Positions 24,728 through 34,436 of a DNA stretch of 64,000 bases are shown here, one piece after another; the stretch's first letter is position 1; the number at the start of each line of letters is the position of its first letter. Under the pieces are notes generated by a model, which worked only from the letters and a program-made list of their open reading frames with translations, did no database searches and had not been told where the DNA came from. This DNA is from CAUJGP01 sp964612425. Lineage in GTDB: Bacteria > Bdellovibrionota > Bdellovibrionia > Bdellovibrionales > Bdellovibrionaceae. Location of the stretch: NCBI GenBank assembly GCA_964612425.1, contig CAZTDX010000009.1, positions 1 to 64,000 on the forward strand, in the 5' to 3' direction. The translations under genes were made by a program, and so were the position numbers.

Positions 24728-25687
24728 TTAATTTCTCAACTCCAAGACCGGGATGAGCCACTCTTCAATGAGAAGAACGGGGTCGCGGTGACCGAGCACT
24801 CCCATTTCGAGAGTCAGTCCTCGATCCCAAAGATCCCAGAGTTCATCGAAAGTCAGAGATTGGAGAGCGGGAAGCTCCGCTAAAATCTTCGAGGGAGTTC
24901 CACCAGAAACGGGTGCAAAGAAAATATCACGAAGGAGAAACATCCAATGTCTAATAAATAAAATTAGTTTATCTTTATCTTTGATTTCTTCTCGCCAATT
25001 CCCGAGGAGAAAATAGTCTTTTTCACTAAAAAATTTTTTAAACATCAAATGAGCGTCTTGTCGTCCATGTATTTGTTCCTCTTCTTTTTGGCTTAACAGC
25101 TCCTTCACGGAGCCTCGAGCTTGCCGGAGCAACTCTCTCTCCTGTGGTGTATTACACCAAGACAGTAAATCGTTGTCGCTAAGGGGAGAGAAGGGAATTT
25201 TCGTTGCTCTCGAGCGAATGGTGGGTAAAACTTGCATCCATCGATGAGTAATAAAGAAAAAGTAAGTTTGCGGCGGTGGTTCTTCAAAAACTTTTAGAAG
25301 CGAATTGGAGGCTTGAGCATTAAGCGCATGAGCATCATTCACGATAACTATTCGTGCCCTTTGATCATGCGCAAGACTTAAAAAATCTTGAATTTCTTCG
25401 GCCTTCTCTAGCTTGATGAGATTTTTTTCTGGTTCAATAAATAAAATATTTTCGTGAAAACCGGATTGAATTTTTATGCATGAGGAGCAGTGCCCACAAG
25501 CAACAAGGACCTCATTTTTTCGCTCTAAACATAAAAGAATTTCTGCTAAACCCCAGGCAACACGTTTTTTTCCAACACCTTCGGGTCCAACAAAAAGTAG
25601 TTGAGTGGGTAATTGACCGTGCAGAAGTGCATTCAAAAGTGTCTTACGGAGATGATCATTCCCTTTTGTTGTCTCTAGTAATCCCAA
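24728..25687 (-). CDS. holB: DNA polymerase III delta' subunit
   Basis: A clamp-loader AAA+ subunit of 319 residues. It has LLFVGPEGVGKKRVAWGLAEIL (P-loop-like region), the zinc motif CGHCSSCIKIQ, the DAHALNAQASNSLLKVFEEPPPQTYFFFITH region with the sensor, and TIRSRATKIPF. Start TTG at 25687 has AGGAG 8 nt upstream, inside the 3' end of tmk (13-nt overlap). Together with tmk it is likely translated as a coupled pair. Confidence 0.9.
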   Translation of the reverse strand: MGLLETTKGNDHLRKTLLNALLHGQLPTQLLFVGPEGVGKKRVAWGLAEILLCLERKNEVLVACGHCSSCIKIQSGFHENILFIEPEKNLIKLEKAEEIQDFLSLAHDQRARIVIVNDAHALNAQASNSLLKVFEEPPPQTYFFFITHRWMQVLPTIRSRATKIPFSPLSDNDLLSWCNTPQERELLRQARGSVKELLSQKEEEQIHGRQDAHLMFKKFFSEKDYFLLGNWREEIKDKDKLILFIRHWMFLLRDIFFAPVSGGTPSKILAELPALQSLTFDELWDLWDRGLTLEMGVLGHRDPVLLIEEWLIPVLELRN

Positions 25688-26325
25688 ACTCCACGCTCCT
25701 GTAGTTTCACAATGAGCTCTTTTAACAAATTTTCTGGACTTTGCATAGCAGACAACACAATCCAGGAGCTTTTATTTTCATGAGCTTGAGATAAAAAGGA
25801 GGCGCGAACGCGCTCATGAAAATCTCGTGACTCTGCCTCCATCCGATCAGCAGATTCTGAACGCTGCTGAAAGCGTTGAGTCTGTCGTTCCTGCGCCTGA
25901 TCGTAAGTTAAATCAAGAAGGACAGTTTGAGTGGGATTTAAACCATTTGTTGCGAAAGCATTAAGCCACTTAACATCAGTTTCTGAAATTTGACGTCCGC
26001 CCGCTTGAAAAGCAAGGGAGCTAGCCGAGAAACGATCACACAAAACCCAATTCCCCTGTTTAAGATTTGGTAAAATATGATTCTCCACATGCTGTGCTCT
26101 AATGGCTTCATAGAGAAGAAGCTCGGTGCGAGGTGTTGGAGTGTCTCCTTCTCTTCGAAGGATTATTTGACGCAATTCATCTCCAAGAGGTGTTCCCCCT
26201 GGCTCTCTGGTTAAAATGACTGTTTGTTGGTGTTTTTCGAGTTTAAGTTTTAATAATTTTATCAGCGTGGATTTTCCCGCACCATCAAGGCCTTCAAAAC
26301 TGATAAATTTTTTTTCTAATGACAT
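25675..26325 (-). CDS. tmk: thymidylate kinase
   Basis: Phosphorylates dTMP to dTDP. It has 216 residues. P-loop SFEGLDGAGKSTLIKLL, dTMP-binding LTREPGGTPLGDELRQ, the DR motif CDRFSASSLAFQAGGR, and the LID region QERQTQRFQQRSESADRMEAE. First gene of tmk-holB-tatD on the minus strand; it supplies dTTP synthesis alongside the ribonucleotide reductase genes further right. Confidence 0.95.
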   Translation of the reverse strand: MSLEKKFISFEGLDGAGKSTLIKLLKLKLEKHQQTVILTREPGGTPLGDELRQIILRREGDTPTPRTELLLYEAIRAQHVENHILPNLKQGNWVLCDRFSASSLAFQAGGRQISETDVKWLNAFATNGLNPTQTVLLDLTYDQAQERQTQRFQQRSESADRMEAESRDFHERVRASFLSQAHENKSSWIVLSAMQSPENLLKELIVKLQERGVWDY

Positions 26326-26385
26326 TGTTATCCTTCGTAATAGTTAACCTTCTTAATCGCAAACATTCTTATAAACTTAATTTAT

Positions 26386-27165
26386 TTATGATGTCCTATG
26401 AACCATACGAATGGCAGCCTGATCTGTTGGGAATATAACAAGCTCTTGTATATTCACATGCGCAGGGCGCTGCAAGCACCATAAAATGGTTTCCGCAATA
26501 TCGGCTGATGTGAGTGGCGTCATTCCATGGTAAACAGCATCGGCTTTTTCTTGATTGCCAAAGCGAACCAATGAGAATTCACTTTCAACCATACCTGGCT
26601 CGATGTTCGTTACGCGAAGACCAGTTCCCATTAAGTCTTGTCTTAAACCTTCGGTGATGGCTGAAACTGCAAACTTACTTGCACAATACACAGTACCACC
26701 AGGATAAACCCAGCGACCTGCAACGGAGCCAAGATTGACGATATGCCCCTGTTTATTTTGTAACATAAAAGGGAGTATCATTTTTGTAAGGTAGAGAAGG
26801 CCCTTTACATTAGTATCTAATACAAGATCTATGTCTTCAATAGTGTTATCATTAAAAGGTTCTGAACCTTTTGCTAAACCTGCGTTGTTGATAAGTACTG
26901 TCAGTGATTTCAATTCATTTTCATAATTTTTAGTAAAGAGTTTAATCTCTGATAGTGAGCGAATATCTAATGGTGCAATTTCAACTTTTATCTTTTTATA
27001 GCTGGTCTCTAATTCATTTTTTAAACTCAAAAGACGTTCTTCGCGCCGAGCGATTAAGAGGAGTGAATATCCTTCTCGGGCTAGAATTTTAGCAGTGGCA
27101 AGACCGATTCCGGATGAGGCCCCGGAGATCAGCGCAAGCGGTTGTGTGGTTTGAGCGTTTTTCAT
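26386..27165 (-). CDS. short-chain dehydrogenase/reductase, YdfG-like
   Basis: A classical SDR of 259 residues. The cofactor motif is LISGASSGIGLATAKIL, with ARREERL after strand 2 suggesting NADP(H). NNAGLAKG, catalytic Ser in VNLGSVAGRW, and YCASKFAVSAITEGLRQDL (Tyr-x3-Lys) follow. It resembles YdfG-type 3-hydroxy acid dehydrogenases (serine/allo-threonine), with NIEPGMVESEFSLVRF after the active site. The substrate remains a guess. Single gene between tmk and the histidine kinase. Confidence 0.9.
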   Translation of the reverse strand: MKNAQTTQPLALISGASSGIGLATAKILAREGYSLLLIARREERLLSLKNELETSYKKIKVEIAPLDIRSLSEIKLFTKNYENELKSLTVLINNAGLAKGSEPFNDNTIEDIDLVLDTNVKGLLYLTKMILPFMLQNKQGHIVNLGSVAGRWVYPGGTVYCASKFAVSAITEGLRQDLMGTGLRVTNIEPGMVESEFSLVRFGNQEKADAVYHGMTPLTSADIAETILWCLQRPAHVNIQELVIFPTDQAAIRMVHRTS

Positions 27166-27219
27166 AGGGGGTTAGTTGAGCTAAAGTGGAGGGGAGAGTC
27201 AAGTTTTTATGATATTTTA

Positions 27220-28500
27220 TTAAGAAGCCACATTTCTTTTTATTTCAAATTCAGAGTTCTTTTTAGAATGGGGGAATTTTAATATAAACGTGGTATTTTC
27301 CTGGGTAGGATCAAACTCTAATGTGCCACCATGACCGGTGAGGAGTCCTTTAGCAATACTGAGTCCAAGTCCTGATCCGTGAGGTTTCGTTGAAAAAAAG
27401 GGTTCCATGATTCTTGATCCATGGGTATTAGAGATCCCTGTACCTGAATCTTTGAAAATAATTTTGACATTTTCTGCGTCCTTAAGGATATGGCAGGAAA
27501 TCCAAGGGTCGACACCTTTTTGAATAGCTTCAATGCTATTTGCAATCAGAATATTAAGCACATGAATGATTTCTCTTGGTCTACAATAGATTTTAAAATC
27601 ATTTCCAATAAGATTAATTTCAATACGGATTTTTCTTTTAGCAAACCGCTCTTTAAAGAGCCCAAAGGATTTCTCCATGAGAGGCAATGCCCAGGCCTCC
27701 TCTAAATGTCCTGTTTGCATTTCATTGGATGTTGAGGAGAGGGTAAAAATTCGTAAGGCATCAATGATCGAAGCGGCTCTTGAGACCATTTCATCGGTAT
27801 TTTGTAGATAGTTTTTTATTTTTTGAAGATCTGGATTTTCTTTCGCCAGAATTCGATTGATGAGTTCAACCCGGCCCCGAATAATGGTGAGGGGATTATT
27901 AATTTCGTGAGCAATACCTGCTGCAATTTGAGTGATGCTGATAAGTTTAGAGGCTGAAAGGATCCTTGCTTCATGCTCACGAATTTGTGTGACGTCATGA
28001 CCAATACAATAAACATTCTCTGATTCCGGAACTTTTACGGAATGCCACTGAACGTTTTTTGAGAATTCAAAATCGATTTGGTATTTTACTTCCCACTGGA
28101 GCTTTGTTTCGTACACTAGTTTCGCCCATTGCTCTTTAGCTTTATTCAAATCATCACAAAGTACGTAATCAAATATATTTTGGAGATGTGATTTTTGGAG
28201 ATTTCTAAATTTAAAGATGTTTTTAAATGCCTCATTGGATTCCAGGATAGTGCCACTGGAATTGGTTACCACGATGGGAACAGTGGCAAGATCAAAGAAG
28301 AGACTAGGGTTAAATGCATCAAGAGCTTTTACTTGATTTGGGTCTGAGTTATTTTGAAGAGTTTGCTTGGGTTTAATACTGTTTAGAGCCGATTTTACCG
28401 TAAAAAATTGCATGTAGTAACGAAATAAAATAGGAAAGATTAAAAATAGAAAAATCACGATAAAAAACAAATTTAAGTACTCTGATTTTATTTGATACAT
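27220..28500 (-). CDS. membrane-anchored PAS histidine kinase
   Basis: A sensor kinase of 426 residues. One N-terminal transmembrane segment (about 9-31, LFFIVIFLFLIFPILFRYYM), a PAS domain (about 70-175; IVVTNSSGTILESNEAFKNIF), HisKA with the phospho-acceptor His in GIAHEINNPLTIIRGR, and HATPase_c with an N-box ILIANSIEAI, G1 KDSGTGI and G2 GSGLGLSIAKGL. No response regulator lies beside it. It resembles the kinase at 43593-44711 in the catalytic half. The signal sensed is unknown. Confidence 0.9.
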   Translation of the reverse strand: MYQIKSEYLNLFFIVIFLFLIFPILFRYYMQFFTVKSALNSIKPKQTLQNNSDPNQVKALDAFNPSLFFDLATVPIVVTNSSGTILESNEAFKNIFKFRNLQKSHLQNIFDYVLCDDLNKAKEQWAKLVYETKLQWEVKYQIDFEFSKNVQWHSVKVPESENVYCIGHDVTQIREHEARILSASKLISITQIAAGIAHEINNPLTIIRGRVELINRILAKENPDLQKIKNYLQNTDEMVSRAASIIDALRIFTLSSTSNEMQTGHLEEAWALPLMEKSFGLFKERFAKRKIRIEINLIGNDFKIYCRPREIIHVLNILIANSIEAIQKGVDPWISCHILKDAENVKIIFKDSGTGISNTHGSRIMEPFFSTKPHGSGLGLSIAKGLLTGHGGTLEFDPTQENTTFILKFPHSKKNSEFEIKRNVAS

Positions 28501-28654
28501 ACTTATTTTTTATCGGTTAGAGTTGTTATAAATTTAATTAAAGTTTTTATTATATAGTTTCACTGTGAGTCATTGATGGGCTGAAATTTCTCTGTAGGCT
28601 TGGTTCTTGCAGGTAAGAAGGGTAAGTACCTAATAAAATAATTAGGAGGGACTT

Positions 28655-29335
28655 ATGGGTTTGTTAAAAGAAATTAATTTTAGAGTTTCAAAATTGTATT
28701 TACTGATTTTTCTCATTATGGGGCTTTTTTTATCAGCCTGTGGTCCTCTTTACCAAGAAAATATGTATGGAAATGGTCATTATATTTCTCAAGAGGATAA
28801 AGCCGCGCTCGCCAGCAACACACCCGAGCCCGTTGTTGATTATCAAGGGTACCAAAGTAATTTTATATCACTTTCTGTCACTCAGATGACTTATAAACAA
28901 ACACAAACCTTAAGTTATATTACAGCTCAAGGCTCTTGTCTCAATCCGGGATTTACAACAAATTCTATTTACTACACAGCCACTGATAACCAAGGCTCTT
29001 CAGTGGCTCAAGATGGTCTACCCTATATTTCAAACGTAAAATACTATCCAAAAACTTCTAAACTAGTTCCTACAACTATTTATTGTAATAGTAATGGGAC
29101 TTGGGTGGCTGTTATCCCTGTGCCGACATTTATTCTTAACAAATTAGCGCAAGGTTACATACAATTTTTCATGGTGGTTTGGTATAAAGGGCAGGAGATT
29201 CATAATTCACAAACCGGAGTTTCAATAGCTGCCATTAACCCACCACCGTTACCTGATGAAAATAACAGTGATTTAAATTCAATGCCTAGCGATCAAAACT
29301 CAACCAATCCAGTTCAAACGGGCTTTAGCTTTTAA
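28655..29335 (+). CDS. predicted lipoprotein, unknown function
   Basis: A 226-residue lipoprotein: a hydrophobic leader (KLYLLIFLIMGLF) ends in the lipobox LSAC with C29 as the lipid-modified residue. The mature part is Tyr/Ser/Thr-rich and beta-like (residues about 60-190), ending in a Pro/Asn/Asp-rich tail. The start has an excellent ribosome site (AGGAGG, 5 nt spacing). Gly at +2 does not give an inner-membrane retention signal by the E. coli rule, so outer-membrane location is likely. It overlaps the nrdB end by 4 nt (convergent). Confidence 0.78.
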   Translation: MGLLKEINFRVSKLYLLIFLIMGLFLSACGPLYQENMYGNGHYISQEDKAALASNTPEPVVDYQGYQSNFISLSVTQMTYKQTQTLSYITAQGSCLNPGFTTNSIYYTATDNQGSSVAQDGLPYISNVKYYPKTSKLVPTTIYCNSNGTWVAVIPVPTFILNKLAQGYIQFFMVVWYKGQEIHNSQTGVSIAAINPPPLPDENNSDLNSMPSDQNSTNPVQTGFSF

Positions 29336-30330
29336 AAAGCTTCGTCAAAACTCACTGTACCTGTAATACCGGTTTGATAAGCTGAAACTCGTCGTTCAAA
29401 AAAGTTTGCAAGTTCTTGCATATCTTGTAGCTCCATAAAGGGGAACGGATTTTTAACATGATAACGAGCAGGAATATGGAGAGCCTCAAGCCGTTGATCG
29501 GCAACAAACTGCAAGTACTGGCGCATGTCTTTAGGAGAAAGGCCAGCCACTCCAAACTCTAAAATGTCCTGAGCAAAAGCCATTTCACATTCGATAGCAT
29601 CGGCAATCATTTCTGTCACCATGTCATTCATTTGTTGATTGAAAAGACCAGGCTCTTCTTGACGAGCAATGGTAATAACTTCCATCGCAAAATTGATATG
29701 CATACTCTCATCACGAAAAACCCAATTGGTTCCGGTTGCAAGTCCTGCCAGCAAGCCTTTGGATCTTAAAAAATAAACATAGGCAAAAGCCGCAAAAAAG
29801 AACAATCCCTCGATACAGCTAGCAAAGCAAATCAAATTCATCAAAAATTTTCTTCGATCCTCGATGGTTTCAAGTCGTTGCAAGTTATAAATAGAATCTA
29901 TGTATTTATAACAGAAGTCGGCCTTTCGTTTAATAGAGGGAATATTATCTACGGCGGCAAATGCCTTAGCTCGCTCATCAGGGTGAGGAATGTATGAGTC
30001 GAGAAGAGTGAGGTAGAACTGCACATGGAGTGCTTCCTCAAACAATTGTCGCGATAAATAAAGTCGTCCCTCGGGTGAATTCACGTGGCGATAAAGATTG
30101 AGTACCAGATTATTTCCAACAATAGAATCACCTGTGGCAAAAAAGGCCACAAGACGATTGATTAAATGTTTTTCTGATGGACTCAATTTACTATTTAAGT
30201 CGACGAGGTCGGTAGAAAAATCTACTTCTTCAACCGTCCAAGTATTTTTGATCCCATTTTTATACATATCGTAGAATATGGGGTATTTCATGGGTCTCAG
30301 TGTGAGGTTAAAACCGGGGTTTAATAACAT
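29332..30330 (-). CDS. nrdB: class Ia ribonucleotide reductase, beta subunit
   Basis: The radical-bearing small subunit of aerobic ribonucleotide reductase, 332 residues. Di-iron ligands and radical Tyr are visible: EEALHVQFY (Glu-x2-His-x3-Tyr), ASCIEGLFFFAAF (Glu), RDESMHINF (Glu and His), with the first Asp in ATGDSIV. Because the Tyr is present, this looks like a standard tyrosyl-radical enzyme. It follows nrdA by 28 nt in one operon. GGAG precedes the ATG. Confidence 0.94.
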   Translation of the reverse strand: MLLNPGFNLTLRPMKYPIFYDMYKNGIKNTWTVEEVDFSTDLVDLNSKLSPSEKHLINRLVAFFATGDSIVGNNLVLNLYRHVNSPEGRLYLSRQLFEEALHVQFYLTLLDSYIPHPDERAKAFAAVDNIPSIKRKADFCYKYIDSIYNLQRLETIEDRRKFLMNLICFASCIEGLFFFAAFAYVYFLRSKGLLAGLATGTNWVFRDESMHINFAMEVITIARQEEPGLFNQQMNDMVTEMIADAIECEMAFAQDILEFGVAGLSPKDMRQYLQFVADQRLEALHIPARYHVKNPFPFMELQDMQELANFFERRVSAYQTGITGTVSFDEAF

Positions 30331-30358
30331 TTCTTAAGTTCTCCTAAAATTAAATATT

Positions 30359-32743
30359 TTATTGGCATGCTTCGCAGAGTTCAGGATTCTCCAGAGAGCA
30401 CGTCACAGCCTCTTGGTCCGTATAAACTTTTTCTGTTGATTTCTTAACAGTTGTTTTATTGATGTTGGTTGCAGGTCTTGAACGTAAATAGTACGTTGTT
30501 TTAACCCCTCGCTTCCAAGCATACATATACATGGATGAAAGCTTTCCAATGGTTGGGCTTTCTGAAAATAAGTTTAAGCTCTGACTTTGGTCAATGTATG
30601 GTCCACGATCTGCGGCCATATCAATTAACGACTTCATTGGAATTTCCCAAACAGTGCGGAAAATTTCTTTGAGTTGAGGAGGAATGGCCGCTAAATTTTG
30701 GATGCTTCCTTCGGCCAATTTAATTTCATTACGAACCTCTTCATTCCAAAGTCCCAGTGTTTTTAATTCTTTCACTAAATACTTATTAATTTGTAAAAAT
30801 TCTCCAGAGAGAGTTTCACGCTTAAAAAGGTTAGAGATTTGGGGCTCAATGGCTTCATAACAACCCACTAACGTAGCAATCGTTGCCGTGGGAGCAATAG
30901 CAATCATTAAGGAATTTCGTAAACCATGCTTTTTAATTTTTTCACGAAGTGCATTCCAACGCGCTGTTTGTGTGGGCTGAACACCCCACAAATCCATTTG
31001 TAAGTGTCCCTGTGCTGCACGAGTGAGTTCAAAACCTTCATGATGTCCACTTTTTTCAGCCAATTCCGCACTGGTAGAAAGCGCATTAAAATAAATCTCC
31101 TCTTGAATGCGCGAAGATAGTTTCTGAGCTTCGGCAGAATCAAAAGGGAGTTTCAATTGAAAGAAAACATCTTGTAAACCCATCACGCCAAGACCTACGG
31201 GTCTCCAGCGGCGATTAGAACTTTCTGCTGTTCCAATGGGGTAGAAATTAATATCCACCACACGATCAAGATATTTAACGGCTGCTTTTACTGTGCGGCC
31301 AAGTTTATCAAAGTCAAATTGTCCATCAGTAATATGTCTTGAAAGATTGACAGAGCCCAAGTTACAAACGGCTGTTTCTTTTTCGCTAGTGATTTCTAAA
31401 ATTTCAGTGCAAAGATTAGAGAGATGAACCGTAGCGCCAGTGGCTCCCGTCTGATTGCATTTTAAGTTACTAGCATCTTTAAACGTCATCCAACCATTTC
31501 CCGTTTGAGCGAGGGTTTTCATCATGCGCGAATAAAGATCCCGTGCGGGAACTTGTTTTTGTGCAAGCCCTTTAGCTTCGGCTTCGATGTAGGCTTTTTC
31601 AAAATCCTCTCCGTAAAGTTCAATCAATTGTGGAACCTTTGACGGATCAAAGAGAGACCATGCTTGATCGGCTTCCACTCGCTTCATAAAAAGATCTGGA
31701 ACCCAATTGGCTAAATTTAAATTGTAAGTGCGTTTTGCTTCATCGCCCGTGTTGTCACGAAGCTCAAGAAACTCTTCAATATCAGCATGCCAAGTCTCAA
31801 GATAAACACAGGCAGCTCCTTTGCGCTTTCCACCTTGGTTTACGGCAGCCACACTGGAGTCTAAAGTTTTAAGCCATGGAATAATTCCATTAGAGTGACC
31901 ATTGGTTCCTTTAATTAATGAACCCCGTGAGCGAACGCGATGGTAAGCCAGCCCAATTCCACCTGCAAATTTTGAAAGAAGAGCTACATCCATATACTTT
32001 TCGTAGATAGATTTTAAATCATCTTGGGGAGAATCAAGGAGGTAGCAAGACGACATTTGTGGACGTAACGTGCCGGAGTTAAAAAGTGTCGGTGTTGATG
32101 GCATGTAGTCGAGCGATGAAATTAAATAATAAAGTTCAATAGCTTCAGTTACGGTGTTTGATAAACCGCAAGCCACACGCATAAAGAAATATTGTGGAGT
32201 TTCAAAAACCTGACGCGTCGTTGGGTTTTTAAGTAAATAACGATCATAGACAGTTCTTAATCCAAAATACTCAAAGCGATCCGTGCGATAGGGCTCGATG
32301 GCTGCGCAAAGTTCTGCTTTGTGCTGATCTACAAAGTGCGCTGTCGCCTCAGAGATAAGTCCAGAGCTTTTTCCAAAAAGAATGCTATCTGCAAAACTTT
32401 TGATTTTTTGTGAGCGAACTTCTTCGTCGATGTAGGTCGCAAGAAGACGAGCTGCTAATTTACTGTATTCAGGCTCTTCTCCAATAAGCAGTGAAGCCGT
32501 TTGAATAGAAAGATTATCCAGCTCGTTGGTGGTTGCGCCGTCATAGAGTCCACTGATCGCTTTGGTAGCTACTCGTAGTGGGTCCACTTGTGTGAGTCCC
32601 TGGCAACAACCACGGACACGTTCAACAATCTTGGTGACGTCAACGGGTTCGAGTGATCCATCTCTTTTTCTGACCCTCATCATAGGGGCATGGCTTTGTG
32701 TGTTTATAGTCTTACTGACTTGGTTTGGCTCTAAATGAGTCAT
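30359..32743 (-). CDS. nrdA: class Ia ribonucleotide reductase, alpha subunit
   Basis: The catalytic large subunit, 794 residues from the chosen start. An N-terminal ATP cone (MMRVRKRDGSLEPVDVTKIVERV..., about 20-115) allows dATP/ATP control. The catalytic barrel has SSCYLLDSPQDDL, NQGGKRKGAACVYLETWH, CNLGSVNLSRH, and IAIAPTATIATLVGC. The C-terminal CSLENPELCEACQ carries the mobile Cys pair that takes electrons from thioredoxin. AAGGAGG 5 nt upstream of the ATG at 32743 decides the start over an in-frame ATG at 32782. Followed by nrdB. Confidence 0.95.
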   Translation of the reverse strand: MTHLEPNQVSKTINTQSHAPMMRVRKRDGSLEPVDVTKIVERVRGCCQGLTQVDPLRVATKAISGLYDGATTNELDNLSIQTASLLIGEEPEYSKLAARLLATYIDEEVRSQKIKSFADSILFGKSSGLISEATAHFVDQHKAELCAAIEPYRTDRFEYFGLRTVYDRYLLKNPTTRQVFETPQYFFMRVACGLSNTVTEAIELYYLISSLDYMPSTPTLFNSGTLRPQMSSCYLLDSPQDDLKSIYEKYMDVALLSKFAGGIGLAYHRVRSRGSLIKGTNGHSNGIIPWLKTLDSSVAAVNQGGKRKGAACVYLETWHADIEEFLELRDNTGDEAKRTYNLNLANWVPDLFMKRVEADQAWSLFDPSKVPQLIELYGEDFEKAYIEAEAKGLAQKQVPARDLYSRMMKTLAQTGNGWMTFKDASNLKCNQTGATGATVHLSNLCTEILEITSEKETAVCNLGSVNLSRHITDGQFDFDKLGRTVKAAVKYLDRVVDINFYPIGTAESSNRRWRPVGLGVMGLQDVFFQLKLPFDSAEAQKLSSRIQEEIYFNALSTSAELAEKSGHHEGFELTRAAQGHLQMDLWGVQPTQTARWNALREKIKKHGLRNSLMIAIAPTATIATLVGCYEAIEPQISNLFKRETLSGEFLQINKYLVKELKTLGLWNEEVRNEIKLAEGSIQNLAAIPPQLKEIFRTVWEIPMKSLIDMAADRGPYIDQSQSLNLFSESPTIGKLSSMYMYAWKRGVKTTYYLRSRPATNINKTTVKKSTEKVYTDQEAVTCSLENPELCEACQ

Positions 32744-33400
32744 CGTTTTCCTCCTTGAGTGTTCATTCAATAAAATAAGCAAAAGAAATCCCTTTTTTCG
32801 ACTTTACTAAATCGAAAACCACCATCTCCTGAGCAACTTATTTTATAAGTTATATTCTTAAGATTCTGCTGAAAAAGGCCGACTTCTTTGTTGAAAAAGT
32901 TTAAATCTCACTCAACGTAGAGGAACTACGTCTTGTTCGATTTAAATCTTTTCCGCCTCGAATTAGGCATTTTTGAGCAGAATCTGTTTAGGTTCTATTT
33001 TACTTCAAACAGTTCCTATTTATAGAATCACCTACTAGATATAGTATAAGCTCTATCTTTAAACCTCAACAGTTAGGTTTAATTGATGAAGTGTTCCAAT
33101 TTACTAAGGCTCGACCTTTTTCTGGTTTCAGTCAAATTTTTCAAAAAAAATTTTTAACTTTTCGCAAGGTGCGATGAAAAACGGGGCATGAATGATGAAA
33201 ATATATCAATAACACTACTCATCACCACTAGTTTTAAGATGACAATAATCATGACTTCATTCAAATGCGCAAAAATTGCGCCCACAAAACGTGCTGAAAA
33301 AATAATAAAATTAGCTAAGTCATTATTGAGGGAATGGAGTTTGCGAATAAATCTGCGTACAACTCACGTTACTTCGCAATAAATAATAACTATTTGAGAA
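32744..33400. other. intergenic region with palindromic element
   Basis: This 657-bp gap between nrdA and the truncated beta-propeller gene contains the nrdA promoter region, palindromic element copy B (32861-32985) and about 400 bp of A+T-rich sequence in which I see no credible gene. The last part may be the eroded 5' end of the propeller gene, but no family motif is readable there. Confidence 0.55.
32861..32985 (+). repeat. 125-bp dispersed palindromic element (copy B)
   Basis: Terminal inverted repeats AGATTCTGCT / AGCAGAATCT with the same nested arms and central CGTAG-AGGAA-CTACG hairpin as copy A, and nearly identical in sequence to it except at the ends, where both arms differ together. 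It lies 118 bp upstream of the nrdA start. Confidence 0.88.
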
Positions 33401-34411
33401 TTGATTCGGCTGAGAATCTTGATAAGAGGCGATCATTTCCGAGGAGCTACAGCCATCAAAGATCGATACTCGGTTTTATATAATAATGAAGTGCTCTTTT
33501 TAGCGATAACGAAAAGAGATAAAATAAGCTTTCTGAATACGAATCAAGTCATTGCTTTTAAAAATGAATTCAATGGAGAAACGTCTGGTGCTGAAAAAAA
33601 GTTTATGTTTGAAGGGGAGTCTGAAATATTCGGAAAAATGGAAGATATTAGAGCCGTTAACTTTCAAAAAAGAGAACAAGAATTATATGCCTATGTTGTT
33701 ACTTTTGAAAAAACGGACCCTCTCTTTGTAATAAACATCTCCAATCCAAAGCAAATTAAAATACTTTCCGAACTCAAAGTCCCTGGTTTTTCAACTCAAT
33801 TAAGCTCATTAAAAGAATCACTTCTCCTTGGGATTGGATATGATGCGAAGGCTGACTATGGATTTTCCTGGTTTGGAGGAATTAAACTTTCTTTATTTGA
33901 TATAGGCGAATTGGCAAAACCATTAGAGCTTGACTATAAAATTTTTGGTTCAAGAGGAAGTTTTTCTGAAGTCACAGCTAATCCCAAGGCGATTATGAGA
34001 TCAAAAGACTTATCAGCATTGGCCTTCCCTCTCGTTGTTTATACAAAATCTGAATCTCAAGACCCTTGGGTATTTGGAGGTCAATTAGAATTTGCAGGAG
34101 TAACTATCATAAATGTCACTCAGCAAAATACTTTTTTAGAAAAGGGGCGTCTCTCGCATTCAAATTGGAGAATCAAATACTGTGGTGAAGATTTTTCGGG
34201 TGCAGGAATGGGAGGGTGGTGGTTCGGAAATAACACTTCTGGAGATATTCAGCGTATCATTGAAGAACAAGATCGCTACATTACATTTTCACGCTTTGGA
34301 GTAAAAGCTTATCAAACTCAAAATTTAGATTTGATTATGGAGGTTGAGTTTCCCAATAATGACAGTAGTCAGTGTTTGGGTTTTAATGGTACCCCCAGGA
34401 GTCAGTGGTAA
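33401..34411 (+). CDS. beta-propeller (PF09826-like) protein, probably 5'-truncated
   Basis: This 336-residue frame matches the second half of secreted beta-propeller proteins: DIRAVNFQ...YVVTFEKTDPLFVINISNPKQIKILSELKVPGFSTQL, LLLGIGYDAK, and IKLSLFDIGELAKPLEL are characteristic. Family members as I recall are about twice this long and begin with a signal peptide; here the only start is a TTG at 33401 without a ribosome site or leader. I therefore read it as the 3' remnant of a longer gene, or a gene whose N-terminal part is degraded. A hairpin (34437-34468) lies after its stop. Confidence 0.6.
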   Translation: MIRLRILIRGDHFRGATAIKDRYSVLYNNEVLFLAITKRDKISFLNTNQVIAFKNEFNGETSGAEKKFMFEGESEIFGKMEDIRAVNFQKREQELYAYVVTFEKTDPLFVINISNPKQIKILSELKVPGFSTQLSSLKESLLLGIGYDAKADYGFSWFGGIKLSLFDIGELAKPLELDYKIFGSRGSFSEVTANPKAIMRSKDLSALAFPLVVYTKSESQDPWVFGGQLEFAGVTIINVTQQNTFLEKGRLSHSNWRIKYCGEDFSGAGMGGWWFGNNTSGDIQRIIEEQDRYITFSRFGVKAYQTQNLDLIMEVEFPNNDSSQCLGFNGTPRSQW

Positions 34412-34436
34412 TCCTCTACAATTTAAAACATAAGTC

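Noticed and set aside
33188..33382. A 64-codon open frame on the plus strand
   Set aside because: Low-complexity composition, no ribosome site and no family resemblance; it also does not supply the missing N-terminus of the beta-propeller protein.
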